Shown: positions 1 through 8,899 of the stretch, piece after piece
How the letters are laid out: each line of letters begins with the position of its first letter
Numbering within the stretch: the first letter of the stretch is position 1
DNA from: Candidatus Aalborgicola danicus
GTDB lineage: Bacteria; Pseudomonadota; Gammaproteobacteria; Burkholderiales; Burkholderiaceae_C
Length of the DNA stretch: 64,000 nt
Assembly (NCBI GenBank): GCA_016703945.1
Contig: JADJBC010000051.1
Span: 131,147 to 195,146 of the forward strand
Reading direction: 5' to 3'
The notes under the pieces: generated by a model
Database searches by the model: none
Told to the model about the DNA's origin: nothing
Seen by the model: the letters and a program-made list of their open reading frames with translations, nothing else
Program-made: the position numbers and the translations under genes

Positions 1-1354
1 GGTCGTCCAGCAGCAGGAAGGTGCTGGGCCGGTTGCCGGGGAAATTGCGATGCCCCCCTGAATCCGATTTCCCCACCAGCAGCGCCTGGGCCTGGGCCAG
101 CACATTGGCCAGCAGCAGGGTTTGGTGCCCTTCCAATTGGTGGCGCGCAGTTTTGACGGCAACAAACTCCACAGGAACCACGTCGGTGCCCTGGTGCAGC
201 ATTTGAAAAAAGGCGTGCTGGCCATTGGTGCCCGGCTCACCCCACAAGACCGGCGAAGTGCCATAGGCCAGCGCAGCGCCATCGGTATCGACCTGTTTGC
301 CGTTGCTCTCCATTTCCAACTGCTGCAAATAAGCAGGCCAGCGTTTTAAGGCGCTGTGGTAAGGCGCGATGCTGCGGCTGGTAAAGCCATGAAAATTGCG
401 GTACCAGACATCAAGCAGCCCCAGCCGCACCGGCAAGTTGCTCTCCAACGGCGCGGTGCGGAAGTGTTCGTCCATGGCATGCGCCCCGGCCAGAAACGCC
501 CGGAAGCCCTGGGCTCCGATGGCGATGGCCAACGGCAAACCTATGGCCGACCACACGGAATAACGCCCACCCACCCAGTCCCAGAAACCAAAGGTGGTGC
601 TGATGCCAAAGGCGCGCGCCGCCTTCACATTGGTTGTCAGCGCAGCAAAGTGGCGCGATGTGTCGGTGCCACCTTGCGCGGCAAACCAGGCTTTAGCCGA
701 ACGCGCATTGGTCATGGTCTCGATCGTGGTGAAAGTCTTGCTGGCGATCAGAAACAGCGTGCTCTCGGGCTTGAGGCCACGCAACGTGGCGTCCAGTTCG
801 TGCCCGTCCACGTTGGACACAAAGTGAAACCGTTTGCCTGGGACAGTGAACGCGTCCAGCGCACGCACCACCATTTGCGGCCCCAGATCGGAGCCGCCAA
901 TGCCGATGTTGACGACATCGGTGATGGCGGCATCTTCGCGCACCGTTTGCGCAAAAGCCAACATGGCGTCAAGCGTAAAGTGCACCTGCGCCAATTCAGT
1001 GGCTAGAATTTTTATAGCACTTTGCGCAATAGATTCGGGGGCTGGTGCCGGATATGGCAACAACCAGTGCATCACCGCGCGTTGCTCGGTGGTGTTGATG
1101 GGCTCACCGGCAAACATGGCGTCACGGTGCTGTGCCACACCGCATTGGCGCGCCAGGTCCATCAACAGCGACTCGGTCGCGGTGTCGATGCGGTTTTTGG
1201 ACAAATCGGCAAAAACATGGGGCGCGGACTGGCTGAGTTTGGCGAAGCGCTGGGGGTCGGTTTCAAAGGCGCGGCGCACATCCAAGGCTTTGCCATCGGT
1301 GTCAAATGCCTGCTGCAGCGCAGCCCAGGCGGGGGTATGGTCACAACGGGTCAT
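1..1354 (-). CDS. pgi: Glucose-6-phosphate isomerase, 3' end cut off by window
   Basis: Interconverts glucose-6-phosphate and fructose-6-phosphate in the cytosol. About 451 residues are visible from ATG at 1354, including the sugar-binding SIS motifs (NIGIGGSDLGP at about 150, FGFWDWVGGRYSVWSAIGLP at about 250) and the C-terminal NQHAFFQ-like motif (GTNGQHAFFQMLHQGTD). The last part of the protein lies outside the window. Residues 103-120 (PAPESIAQSAIKILATE) are encoded by a copy of the dispersed repeat, so this loop is a repeat-derived replacement or insertion that keeps frame. It sits directly upstream of tal on the same strand and near zwf and hexR, forming a central-carbon cluster. Identification is certain; only the 3' end is missing. 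Confidence 0.96.
   Translation of the reverse strand, partial: MTRCDHTPAWAALQQAFDTDGKALDVRRAFETDPQRFAKLSQSAPHVFADLSKNRIDTATESLLMDLARQCGVAQHRDAMFAGEPINTTEQRAVMHWLLPYPAPAPESIAQSAIKILATELAQVHFTLDAMLAFAQTVREDAAITDVVNIGIGGSDLGPQMVVRALDAFTVPGKRFHFVSNVDGHELDATLRGLKPESTLFLIASKTFTTIETMTNARSAKAWFAAQGGTDTSRHFAALTTNVKAARAFGISTTFGFWDWVGGRYSVWSAIGLPLAIAIGAQGFRAFLAGAHAMDEHFRTAPLESNLPVRLGLLDVWYRNFHGFTSRSIAPYHSALKRWPAYLQQLEMESNGKQVDTDGAALAYGTSPVLWGEPGTNGQHAFFQMLHQGTDVVPVEFVAVKTARHQLEGHQTLLLANVLAQAQALLVGKSDSGGHRNFPGNRPSTFLLLDD
1001..1046 (-). repeat. Dispersed repeat R1, in frame inside pgi
   Basis: On the minus strand this reads as the same element found in intergenic spaces later in the window: an AGCCCCCG block, then TTGCGCAAAGTGCTATAAAA, then a CTAG end. 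It is translated as part of Pgi (residues about 103-120) without a stop or frameshift. Confidence 0.7.
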
Positions 1355-1397
1355 AGGAATCCTAATAGGGGGCAGAGCTAAGGTATTTCGCAAAGTA

Positions 1398-2345
1398 TCA
1401 CGCAGCTAACAAGAATTGGTCCAGCTTGACAGCATCGGCGCAAAACGCGCGTATGCCTTCGGCCAGCTTTTCGGTCGCCATGGCATCTTCATTGAGCGCA
1501 AAGCGGAAGCTGATTTCGTCAAAATGAACATGCGCCATGTCAGAGTGTTGGGCGGTGGCCGCATCCAGAGCCCGTGTCAGTGGCGCGTCCGTGGCGGCCA
1601 GCGTCGCCAATAAATCGGGGCTGATGGTCAGTAAATCGCAACCCGCCAGCGCCGTGATCTGGCCGACATTGCGAAAGCTTGCTCCCATGACCTCGGTGGC
1701 AATGCCAAACTTCTTGTAGTAGTGGTAGATCTGCGTGACGGATTTCACGCCCGGATCATGGCGCCCGGCCATGTCAGCCTCGACCCACGTCGCCCCGGCC
1801 GACTTTTTATACCAGTCGTAAATGCGGCCGACAAACGGGGAAATCAGTTGCACCTTGGCCTGTCCGCAGGCCACGGCCTGGCAAAACGAGAACAACAAGG
1901 TCAGGTTGGTGTGGATGCCCTTACGCTCCAGTTGTTGGGCGGCTTGGATACCTTCCCAGGTGGCGGCGACCTTGATCAACACGCGGTCCACGGGAATGCC
2001 TTGCGCCTGGTACAGATCAATCAGGCGGTCGCCGCGCGCCACCGTAGCACTGGTGTCAAAACTAAGGCGGGCATCCACCTCGGTCGACACACGTCCCGGG
2101 ATGATGGACAAAATCTCACACCCAAAACGCACCAACAGACGGTCCATGATTTCGTCCAGCGCTCGACCACGGAACTGGGCCACGGTGTTAGTGAGCAGTG
2201 GCGCGTAATCCGGCTTCTGGACGGCCTTGAGGATCAGCGACGGGTTGGTGGTTGCGTCCGTAGGCTGAAAGGCGCTCATTTGCTTGAAGTCGCCGGTGTC
2301 AGCCACGACGGTGGTGAATTGTTTGAGTGCGTCGAGTTGGTTCAT
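1398..2345 (-). CDS. tal: Transaldolase
   Basis: Non-oxidative pentose phosphate pathway enzyme transferring a dihydroxyacetone unit between sugar phosphates. 315 residues, the normal length for the TalB class. The Schiff-base lysine lies in VLIKVAATWEG (residues about 132-142) and the N-terminal TNPSLILKA motif is present at about 33-41. It is transcribed away from zwf; the start codons are 62 bp apart, so a shared divergent control region is likely. It lies downstream of no gene on its strand and is followed by pgi after 43 bp, so tal-pgi may be co-transcribed. Confidence 0.97.
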   Translation of the reverse strand: MNQLDALKQFTTVVADTGDFKQMSAFQPTDATTNPSLILKAVQKPDYAPLLTNTVAQFRGRALDEIMDRLLVRFGCEILSIIPGRVSTEVDARLSFDTSATVARGDRLIDLYQAQGIPVDRVLIKVAATWEGIQAAQQLERKGIHTNLTLLFSFCQAVACGQAKVQLISPFVGRIYDWYKKSAGATWVEADMAGRHDPGVKSVTQIYHYYKKFGIATEVMGASFRNVGQITALAGCDLLTISPDLLATLAATDAPLTRALDAATAQHSDMAHVHFDEISFRFALNEDAMATEKLAEGIRAFCADAVKLDQFLLAA

Positions 2346-2407
2346 GGCTTGAATTATCGGTGAAACAAAGTTACATTACGACGTCCTATTCTTGTAACTA
2401 TCAAAAT
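2346..2407. promoter_or_regulatory. Divergent tal/zwf promoter region with a GTTACA...TGTAAC inverted pair
   Basis: The 62-bp gap between the two divergent starts carries GTTACA (about 2370) and TGTAAC (about 2395) as an inverted pair spaced by about 20 nt. HexR-type regulators bind TGTA-rich palindromes upstream of zwf in other proteobacteria, and a HexR-like gene follows zwf here. The spacing is not the compact HexR consensus, so the assignment is tentative. Confidence 0.3.
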
Positions 2408-3874
2408 ATGAGCTTTGATCTTGTCTTGTTCGGCGGCACGGGCGATCTGGCCTGGCGCAAGTTGATGCCCGCCTTGTTTCAGGCGTTTCGCCATGGCACC
2501 CTGCCCGAGGGCGGCCGCATTATCGGTATCGGCCGGGACGATCTGAGCAGCGAACAATACCGCGCCCTGATGCAGTCGCGCTTTGACAAGGTGGACCTGG
2601 CCAAACGCCCCAGTGCCGAAGAGTTCGCCCGTTTTGCGGCGTTGCTGGACTTCATTCGCATGGACCTCTCCAAGCCCGACGACTACACGCGTTTGGCCGA
2701 ATCCCTGCAAACCCGTAATGCCGACACGGTGGTCATGTATGTGGCCACGGCCCCCAGTTTGTTCACCACGGTCTGCGAGCAGTTGGGTGCTTCCGGCCTG
2801 AACACCCCCAAGACCCGCGTGGTGCTGGAAAAGCCCCTGGGCCACGACCTGGCATCCAACCGCGCCATCAACCGCTCGGTACGGCAGTTTTTCGAAGAAA
2901 AGCAGGTCTTTCGTATCGACCATTATCTGGGCAAGCCTGCGGTGCAAAACCTGTTTGCCTTGCGCTTTGGGAATGCGTTATTTGAGCCCCTGTGGCGGCG
3001 TGAACACATTGCCAATATCCAGATCACGATTGCCGAAGATCTGGGGGTCGAGAAACGCGGCGCTTTCTACGAGACCACCGGCGCCCTGCGCGACATGGTG
3101 CAGAACCATGCGCTGCAACTGCTATGCGCCATTGGCATGGAGCCACCCATCAACTCCCATGCCGATGCCATCCGCGACGAAAAACTCAAGGTATTGCGTT
3201 CGCTCAAACCCTGGACCCAGGAGTCGCTGACCCAGGATCTGGTGCGCGGCCAATATACCAGCGGCAGCATCGATGGCGCCAAGGTGCCCGGCTACCGGGA
3301 AGAGTTGGGCGTCGATCCGCAGAGCAATACCGAAACCTTTGTGGCGCTGCGCACCGAGATCGCCAACTGGCGCTGGGCCGGGGTACCGTTTTACATCCGC
3401 ACTGGCAAACGGCTGGCCGGCCGGGACGCCCGCATTGTGGTGAACTTCCGCCCGACACCCCACGCGATCTTCAATTCACAAATGGGCATGGCCAATCGTC
3501 TGGTCATCAACCTGCAGCCCAAGGACGGACTGGAACTGCACCTGCTAGCGCAAGGCCAGAACAACCGCCAGAGCAAGGCCGGTGCATCGCAGTCCCTGGT
3601 ACCGGTGCAACTGGACCTGGACTTTGACAAGCGTTTTGGCTCCGAACGGGTGGGTGCCTATGAGCGCTTGCTGCTCGACGTGATCGACGACCGCCTGAAC
3701 CTGTTCGTGCGCAGCGACGAGCAGGAAGAAGCCTGGCGTTGGGTGGAGCCCATGATCGACCACTGGGCCAACGATTCGCAAGGGCCACGTCCCTATGCAG
3801 CCGGCACCTGGGGGCCCAGCGCCTCCAGTGCCATGATTGCGCGTGACGGATACTGCTGGTCTGAAGAGAGCTGA
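2408..3874 (+). CDS. zwf: Glucose-6-phosphate 1-dehydrogenase
   Basis: Oxidises glucose-6-phosphate to 6-phosphogluconolactone with NAD(P)+. 488 residues from ATG at 2408, chosen because the Rossmann motif VLFGGTGDLAWRKL begins at residue 5; an in-frame upstream extension would have no family support. The substrate motif RIDHYLGK (about 173-180) contains the catalytic His-containing signature. Length is normal. No strong Shine-Dalgarno is visible. A RpiR/HexR-like regulator follows after 36 bp on the same strand, a usual arrangement for Entner-Doudoroff or pentose phosphate control. Confidence 0.97.
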   Translation: MSFDLVLFGGTGDLAWRKLMPALFQAFRHGTLPEGGRIIGIGRDDLSSEQYRALMQSRFDKVDLAKRPSAEEFARFAALLDFIRMDLSKPDDYTRLAESLQTRNADTVVMYVATAPSLFTTVCEQLGASGLNTPKTRVVLEKPLGHDLASNRAINRSVRQFFEEKQVFRIDHYLGKPAVQNLFALRFGNALFEPLWRREHIANIQITIAEDLGVEKRGAFYETTGALRDMVQNHALQLLCAIGMEPPINSHADAIRDEKLKVLRSLKPWTQESLTQDLVRGQYTSGSIDGAKVPGYREELGVDPQSNTETFVALRTEIANWRWAGVPFYIRTGKRLAGRDARIVVNFRPTPHAIFNSQMGMANRLVINLQPKDGLELHLLAQGQNNRQSKAGASQSLVPVQLDLDFDKRFGSERVGAYERLLLDVIDDRLNLFVRSDEQEEAWRWVEPMIDHWANDSQGPRPYAAGTWGPSASSAMIARDGYCWSEES

Positions 3875-3910
3875 ACACGTGATGCCCCTCATTCTTTAGG
3901 ACGACTTGCC

Positions 3911-4759
3911 ATGCTCGACCGTATCCAGGCCGCGTTGCCCTCCTTGGCCCCTGCTGAACAAAGGGTCGGCAAGTTGTGCCTGGCGGACCCGCGCGCATTT
4001 GCCAAGCTGCCGGTCAGCGTGTTGGCGGACCGCTCACACGTCAGCAAACCCACCGTGGTGCGGTTCTGCCGAAGCGTGGGGTACGACGGTTTGTCCGACT
4101 TCAAACGCAAACTGGCGGGCACAGTCAACGAGGGGGTGCCGTTTATCCACCGTAGCGTGGATGCCGACGACAAGACCGCTGACGTGATGGTGAAGGTGAT
4201 CGACAACACGGTCGCGGCATTCCTGAAGTACCGCAACGAAGCCAGCACACTGGCCATCGATCGGGCCGTCGCGGCCCTGATGGTGGCTTATGAAGCCAAG
4301 AAGCGCATCCAGTTTTTTGGTGTCGGCAATTCAGGCGTGGTGGCGCAAGACGCGCACCACAAGTTTTTCCGCCTGGGTGTCAACACGGTCGCTTACAGCG
4401 ACGGCCACATGCAAGTCATGAGTGCATCGACCTTAGGACCTGGTGATTGCGTCGTTGTCATCAGCAACTCCGGCAGAACCCGCGATCTGATGGACGCATG
4501 CGACATTGCACGCAAGAACGGAGCAACCACCATCGTGATCACCGCCAGTGGCTCTCCCTTGGCCAGTGCCGGTCACATTCACCTCAGTGCCGACCACCCG
4601 GAGAGTTTTGACAAATACAGCCCCATGGTCTCACGGCTGCTGCATTTGATGATCATTGACATCCTGGCGACCTGCATGGCGCTGCGCATTGGTGGTGACA
4701 CTTTGCAACCCGTTCTGCGCGATATGAAAAACAATTTGCGCAGCAAACGCTACACGTAA
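3911..4759 (+). CDS. hexR: RpiR/HexR-family transcriptional regulator
   Basis: 282 residues with an N-terminal RpiR-type helix-turn-helix (residues about 1-75, SVLADRSHVSKPTVVRFCRS) and a C-terminal SIS sugar-phosphate binding domain (about 125-255; ISNSGRTRDL). This architecture and length are typical of HexR, which senses 2-keto-3-deoxy-6-phosphogluconate and represses zwf and related genes. Position right after zwf supports HexR; the exact ligand cannot be read from sequence. A strong hairpin terminator follows. Confidence 0.88.
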   Translation: MLDRIQAALPSLAPAEQRVGKLCLADPRAFAKLPVSVLADRSHVSKPTVVRFCRSVGYDGLSDFKRKLAGTVNEGVPFIHRSVDADDKTADVMVKVIDNTVAAFLKYRNEASTLAIDRAVAALMVAYEAKKRIQFFGVGNSGVVAQDAHHKFFRLGVNTVAYSDGHMQVMSASTLGPGDCVVVISNSGRTRDLMDACDIARKNGATTIVITASGSPLASAGHIHLSADHPESFDKYSPMVSRLLHLMIIDILATCMALRIGGDTLQPVLRDMKNNLRSKRYT

Positions 4760-4803
4760 TCAGCAGGTTTTGCAGGAGTGCGCCCATGCTGGGCGCACCA
4801 AAC

Positions 4804-4838
4804 AAAAAAACCCACTGTGTTGCCACAGCGGGTTTTTT
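4804..4838. terminator. Bidirectional rho-independent terminator
   Basis: A-run, then stem CCCACTGTG / CACAGCGGG with loop TTGC, then a T-run. The A-tract and T-tract on both sides allow it to end both the hexR transcript (+) and the convergent porin transcript (-). Confidence 0.85.
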
Positions 4839-4874
4839 AGCTTAGATCAACAACTGGCTTGCGCCAGCGTCAGA

Positions 4875-5858
4875 TCAGAAGTTGTGGCGAACGCCGATAC
4901 CGTATGTGTCAGTAGTTGTAGCAGTTGCACCCTTGAAGTATGTTCCAGGGGCAGCCTTAGCAGCTTTGCCGCTCTTGCCAGCGCTGTGGAACGCGCCGTA
5001 CACAGTGGTACGCTTGCTCAGGCTGTAACCTGCGTACAGCAGGTAGTCGGTGTCATCAAAGCCGGTGTCTTGAGCGACGTCAACTGTGAACTTCCATGGG
5101 CCCATAGGCATGGTGGCACCGAGGGAGAAACCTTCAGACTGACCAGCTGCGTCCTGGAAGCTGGCAGCCACTTTGAAAGCGCCAAAGTCGTAGCTACCGC
5201 CCAAAGCGTAGTTGCCGTCACCCGCGCTGCTGAGCTTGTTGTAAGACAGGGCTGCAGTCAATGGGCCACCAGAATAAATCAAGTTAGCATCAACTTTGCT
5301 AGTCGTACCAGCAGTGCCGCCGAGGTCCATCTCAGTCACATAACCCAAAGTTCCAGACACGCCGCCGAACTTGGCAGAGTAGCTGAACTCGCTGTTGTTA
5401 CGCGAACCAGCGCCTGCCCAACCAAACTGGTTACCAACAGCTGTGAAGTTAGCAGCGCCAGTCAGTTCCCATGTGGCAACGCCGAAGAACGATGGAGTCA
5501 GCGTACGGCCAGCCTTGAAACGGCCAACGCCTGTGTCCAAAGCCATGTACGCGTAACGGCCGCTGGCAACGTCAGCAGCACCGTTTTCGTAGTTCAGGTT
5601 TTGCTCGAACTGAGCGGTCAGCTTCATGCCGCTGCCCAGATCTTCAACAACACGCATACCCCAACGGCTGTTGCCGTCGTTCAACAGCGTAGCAGCACCC
5701 AATGCTGCGGGGCCATTGCCAGACATGGACGCATCGCTACGCACGCCAGAAGCATTGGTAGCGGAGATTGACAGGTCAGCAGTACCGTACAAAGTAACTT
5801 GCGCCATCGAGGCGGTCGAGGCTGCCAGAACAGCCAAAGCGATGAGGGTTTTTTTCAT
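4875..5858 (-). CDS. Gram-negative porin (Burkholderiales type)
   Basis: 327-residue outer membrane beta-barrel porin for passive diffusion of small solutes. It has a signal peptide (MKKTLIALAVLAAS, cleavage near SMA-Q at residue 20), begins the mature chain with VTLYGTADL as Burkholderiales porins do, and ends in the outer-membrane C-terminal phenylalanine (GIGVRHNF). The gene is followed by the bidirectional terminator at 4804-4838 and preceded by a ~250-bp gap to coq7 that would hold its promoter. Substrate preference is unknown. Confidence 0.93.
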   Translation of the reverse strand: MKKTLIALAVLAASTASMAQVTLYGTADLSISATNASGVRSDASMSGNGPAALGAATLLNDGNSRWGMRVVEDLGSGMKLTAQFEQNLNYENGAADVASGRYAYMALDTGVGRFKAGRTLTPSFFGVATWELTGAANFTAVGNQFGWAGAGSRNNSEFSYSAKFGGVSGTLGYVTEMDLGGTAGTTSKVDANLIYSGGPLTAALSYNKLSSAGDGNYALGGSYDFGAFKVAASFQDAAGQSEGFSLGATMPMGPWKFTVDVAQDTGFDDTDYLLYAGYSLSKRTTVYGAFHSAGKSGKAAKAAPGTYFKGATATTTDTYGIGVRHNF

Positions 5859-6110
5859 TTCGGGTTTCTCAAAAAGGTTAAACAGCGGGCTCAGGTCCTA
5901 CGGGATCAGTACCCCGGGCCAACCTCCTAGTTCAGGAAGTTGGGTCTATTGCACCAGACCCATGACTTTTTGGCAAAGCATTGCCCTTAAAAAGGCCCTA
6001 AAAACCCGAAATCCCGAGGCTTTCGTTGTTGGGTTGCAACAATTTGTTTCGCACGTTCCCGAGCACAATCCGGATAAACTCCAATGCCAATCTTGGAACG
6101 GAGTTTTACC

Positions 6111-6728
6111 ATGGATTCGCTGCTAAATGCTGCTGACTCCGCCCTGCGCACCTTGTTTGCACACCCTCGTGCGGCTATGGCCTGCCCGACCGTTGCCGAG
6201 CAAGCAACACAACTCGATGCCGCACAAACCCGCGCAGCAGCTTCACTCATGCGGGTTAACCATGTGGGTGAAATCTGCGCCCAAGCGTTATATACAGCTC
6301 AGGCGCTTTCCACCAGCAACCCTGCCCTGCGTGCCCACTTCACGCGCGCATGCATCGAAGAAACTGACCATCTGGCATGGACCGCACAACGCCTGAAGGA
6401 GCTGAACGCGCGCCCGTCTTTGCTAAACCCTTTTTGGTACGCTGGCGCCTTTGGCCTTGGCTTGATAGCTGGGCGGCTTGGAGACGCTGTCAGCCTCGGA
6501 TTTGTCGTCGAGACTGAAGCTCAAGTTGGCGCACACTTACAAAGCCACCTCGAACGGCTGCCGGAAAGCGACCATGCGTCCCGTGCCATCGTGGCCCAAA
6601 TGCGGGACGACGAACTGCGGCACGCTCAGGACGCAACGGATGCCGGGGCCGTGGAACTACCCCAAGCGGTCAAGAACCTGATGCGCGGTGCGGCCAAGGT
6701 CATGACCACGGTAGCGCACAGAATATAG
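6111..6728 (+). CDS. coq7: Demethoxyubiquinone hydroxylase Coq7
   Basis: Di-iron monooxygenase that hydroxylates 2-octaprenyl-3-methyl-6-methoxy-1,4-benzoquinol in ubiquinone synthesis, membrane-associated. 205 residues from ATG 6111; this start has GGAG 7 nt upstream, whereas the in-frame ATG at 6084 does not. The repeated iron-binding helices are visible: MRVNHVGEICAQALY (about 43), EETDHLAW (about 83), ETEAQVGAHL (about 133) and DELRHAQDA (about 166). A hydrophobic stretch near 106-125 probably contacts the membrane. Confidence 0.95.
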   Translation: MDSLLNAADSALRTLFAHPRAAMACPTVAEQATQLDAAQTRAAASLMRVNHVGEICAQALYTAQALSTSNPALRAHFTRACIEETDHLAWTAQRLKELNARPSLLNPFWYAGAFGLGLIAGRLGDAVSLGFVVETEAQVGAHLQSHLERLPESDHASRAIVAQMRDDELRHAQDATDAGAVELPQAVKNLMRGAAKVMTTVAHRI

Positions 6729-6762
6729 ACCCCGGCGGCGAATTCTGAGCCCCCTCGCTCCA

Positions 6763-7212
6763 TTAAATTTCGAGCACCTCAAAACTGGTGGTAATGTCGG
6801 CGGTTTTGCCCAACATGATGGTGGCCGAGCAGTATTTTTCGTGGCTCATGGCCACGGCGCGCTCTACAGCCGCAGGTGGCACCGCCTTGCCGGTCACCGT
6901 AAAGTGCATGTGAATCTTCGTGAACACCTTGGGCTCGGTGGTTGCGCGTTCGGCGCTGAGCTTGACCGTGCAGCCCTGCACCGCATGGCGGCCCCGCTTC
7001 AGGATCAGCACCACGTCATAGGCCGTGCAACCCCCGGTGCCGGCCAACAAGGTCTCCATGGGACGCGGCGCCAGGTTTTGCCCCCCGTTTTCGGGCTTGT
7101 CAGCATCCGGCGCGCCATCCATCACCAGCGTATGGCCGCTACCGGTCTCGGCTACAAACCCCATTCCCGAACGTGTGTTCAAACCGCCGGTCCAGCTCAC
7201 TGTACATTCCAT
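6763..7212 (-). CDS. OsmC/Ohr-family protein (YhfA-like)
   Basis: 149 residues from ATG 7212, preferred over 7230 because AAGGAG precedes it at proper spacing. OsmC-fold proteins are thiol peroxidases or related stress proteins; the conserved cysteine in GTGGCTAYDVV (about 51) and the late cysteine in HEKYCSATIML fit the YhfA-like branch. Divergent from ilvA. Function beyond family level is not clear. Confidence 0.88.
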   Translation of the reverse strand: MECTVSWTGGLNTRSGMGFVAETGSGHTLVMDGAPDADKPENGGQNLAPRPMETLLAGTGGCTAYDVVLILKRGRHAVQGCTVKLSAERATTEPKVFTKIHMHFTVTGKAVPPAAVERAVAMSHEKYCSATIMLGKTADITTSFEVLEI

Positions 7213-7292
7213 CGCCTCACTCCTTGGCATTGTTCATCCTCCGCAGCTGCGGTATGGGGCGATTATCATGCGCTAACACTCTCGCCTCTGCC

Positions 7293-8897
7293 ATGACGAC
7301 CCCATCGACCAAACCACTCAAGCCTGCCGACTACCTCAAGAAAATCCTGACCGCCCGGGTCTACGACGTGGCTTGTGAATCCGCCCTGGAGCCCGCCAAA
7401 CTGCTGGGCAAACGCCTGCACAACACGGTACTGCTTAAGCGCGAGGACCAACAACCAGTGCGCAGCTTCAAGTTGCGCGGTGCCTATAACAAAATGGCGC
7501 AACTGAGTGCGGAACAGCTCAAGTTGGGCGTCATTTGCGCGTCGGCCGGCAACCATGCGCAAGGCGTCGCACTGAGCGCTTCCAAGTTGGGAACCCGGGC
7601 CGTGATCGTGATGCCCACCACCACGCCGCAAGTCAAGATCGATGCGGTGCGCGGGTTTGGCGGCGAAGTGGTCTTGCACGGCGATAGCTACTCGGATGCC
7701 TACACCCATTCCTTGACCTTGCAAAAAAAACAGGGCCTGACCTTTGTCCACCCCTTTGACGACCCGGACGTCATCGCCGGGCAAGGCACCATCGCCATGG
7801 AAATGCTGCGCCAGGTGCAAACCTTGCACATGCGCAGTGGCCATGAGTCGACCGACCATGCTGTGCCACCGGCACTGGATGCCGTGTTTGTGGCCATTGG
7901 TGGTGGTGGTTTGGTGGCGGGTGTTGCCAACTACCTGAAGGCCGTGGACCCACGCATCAAGGTCATTGGTGTGCAGATGAACGACTCGGACGCGATGATC
8001 CAGTCGGTAAATGCCAAGAAACGCGTGACCTTGCCCGACGTTGGGCTGTTCTCGGACGGTACGGCCGTCAAGCTGGTGGGCGAAGAGACCTTTCGGATTG
8101 CCCGCGGTCTGGTCGACGAGTTCATGACGGTGGACACCGACGCCGTGTGTGCGGCCATCAAGGACATCTTTGTCGACACCCGCAGCATTGTGGAGCCCGC
8201 CGGGGCGCTGGCAGTTGCCGCCATCAAGCAGTATGTGGCCAAGAACAAGACCCGTGGCGAAACCTATGCCGCCATCCTGTGTGGCGCCAACATGAACTTT
8301 GACCGCCTGCGCTTTGTCGCGGAGCGCGCGGAAGTGGGGGAGGAACGTGAAGCTCTGTTTGCCGTAACGATTCCCGAAGAGCGCGGCAGTTTCAAACGGT
8401 TTTGCGAGTTGATCGGCGACTTGCCGGGTGGCCCGCGCAACGTGACCGAGTTCAACTACCGCATCAGTGACGCGGCCAAAGCCCATGTGTTTGTCGGATT
8501 GACCACCCAGGGCAAAGGTGAATCGACCAAAATCGCATCGAACTTCAGCAAGCACGGCTTCAATACGCTGGACCTGACCCACGATGAACTGGCCAAGGAG
8601 CACATTCGCCATATGGTGGGCGGCCACTCTGCGCTGGCCGACCAGGAACGTTTGCTGCGTTTTGTGTTCCCCGAGCGTCCCGGTGCATTGCTGAAATTTC
8701 TCAGCCTGATGCGCCCGGGGTGGAACATCAGCCTGTTCCATTACCGCAACCAAGGTGCCGACTACGGTCGCATTCTGGTTGGCCTGCAAGTGCCCAAGGC
8801 TGACGATAAGGCCTTTGCCAAATTTCTGCAGACGCTGGACTACCCGTATGTGGAGGAGACGGCCAATCCGGTCTACAAAATGTTCTTGCAAAGCTGA
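7293..8897 (+). CDS. ilvA: Threonine ammonia-lyase, biosynthetic (long form)
   Basis: PLP enzyme converting threonine to 2-oxobutanoate, the first step to isoleucine. 534 residues from ATG 7293; upstream in-frame ATGs are rejected because family similarity starts at LKPADYLKKILTARVYDVA. The PLP lysine is in PVRSFKLRGAYNKM (about 59), the phosphate loop is GGGGL (about 203). Two C-terminal ACT-like regulatory domains follow (about 345-425 and 440-530), as in isoleucine-inhibited long IlvA. The 5'-nucleotidase gene starts 3 bp after the stop, so the two are likely co-transcribed. Confidence 0.96.
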   Translation: MTTPSTKPLKPADYLKKILTARVYDVACESALEPAKLLGKRLHNTVLLKREDQQPVRSFKLRGAYNKMAQLSAEQLKLGVICASAGNHAQGVALSASKLGTRAVIVMPTTTPQVKIDAVRGFGGEVVLHGDSYSDAYTHSLTLQKKQGLTFVHPFDDPDVIAGQGTIAMEMLRQVQTLHMRSGHESTDHAVPPALDAVFVAIGGGGLVAGVANYLKAVDPRIKVIGVQMNDSDAMIQSVNAKKRVTLPDVGLFSDGTAVKLVGEETFRIARGLVDEFMTVDTDAVCAAIKDIFVDTRSIVEPAGALAVAAIKQYVAKNKTRGETYAAILCGANMNFDRLRFVAERAEVGEEREALFAVTIPEERGSFKRFCELIGDLPGGPRNVTEFNYRISDAAKAHVFVGLTTQGKGESTKIASNFSKHGFNTLDLTHDELAKEHIRHMVGGHSALADQERLLRFVFPERPGALLKFLSLMRPGWNISLFHYRNQGADYGRILVGLQVPKADDKAFAKFLQTLDYPYVEETANPVYKMFLQS

Positions 8898-8899
8898 CC

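Noticed and set aside
4770..5771. Plus-strand ORF of 333 residues opposite the porin
   Set aside because: Val/Ala/Ser-rich shadow; the porin's signal peptide and C-terminal Phe make the other strand certain.
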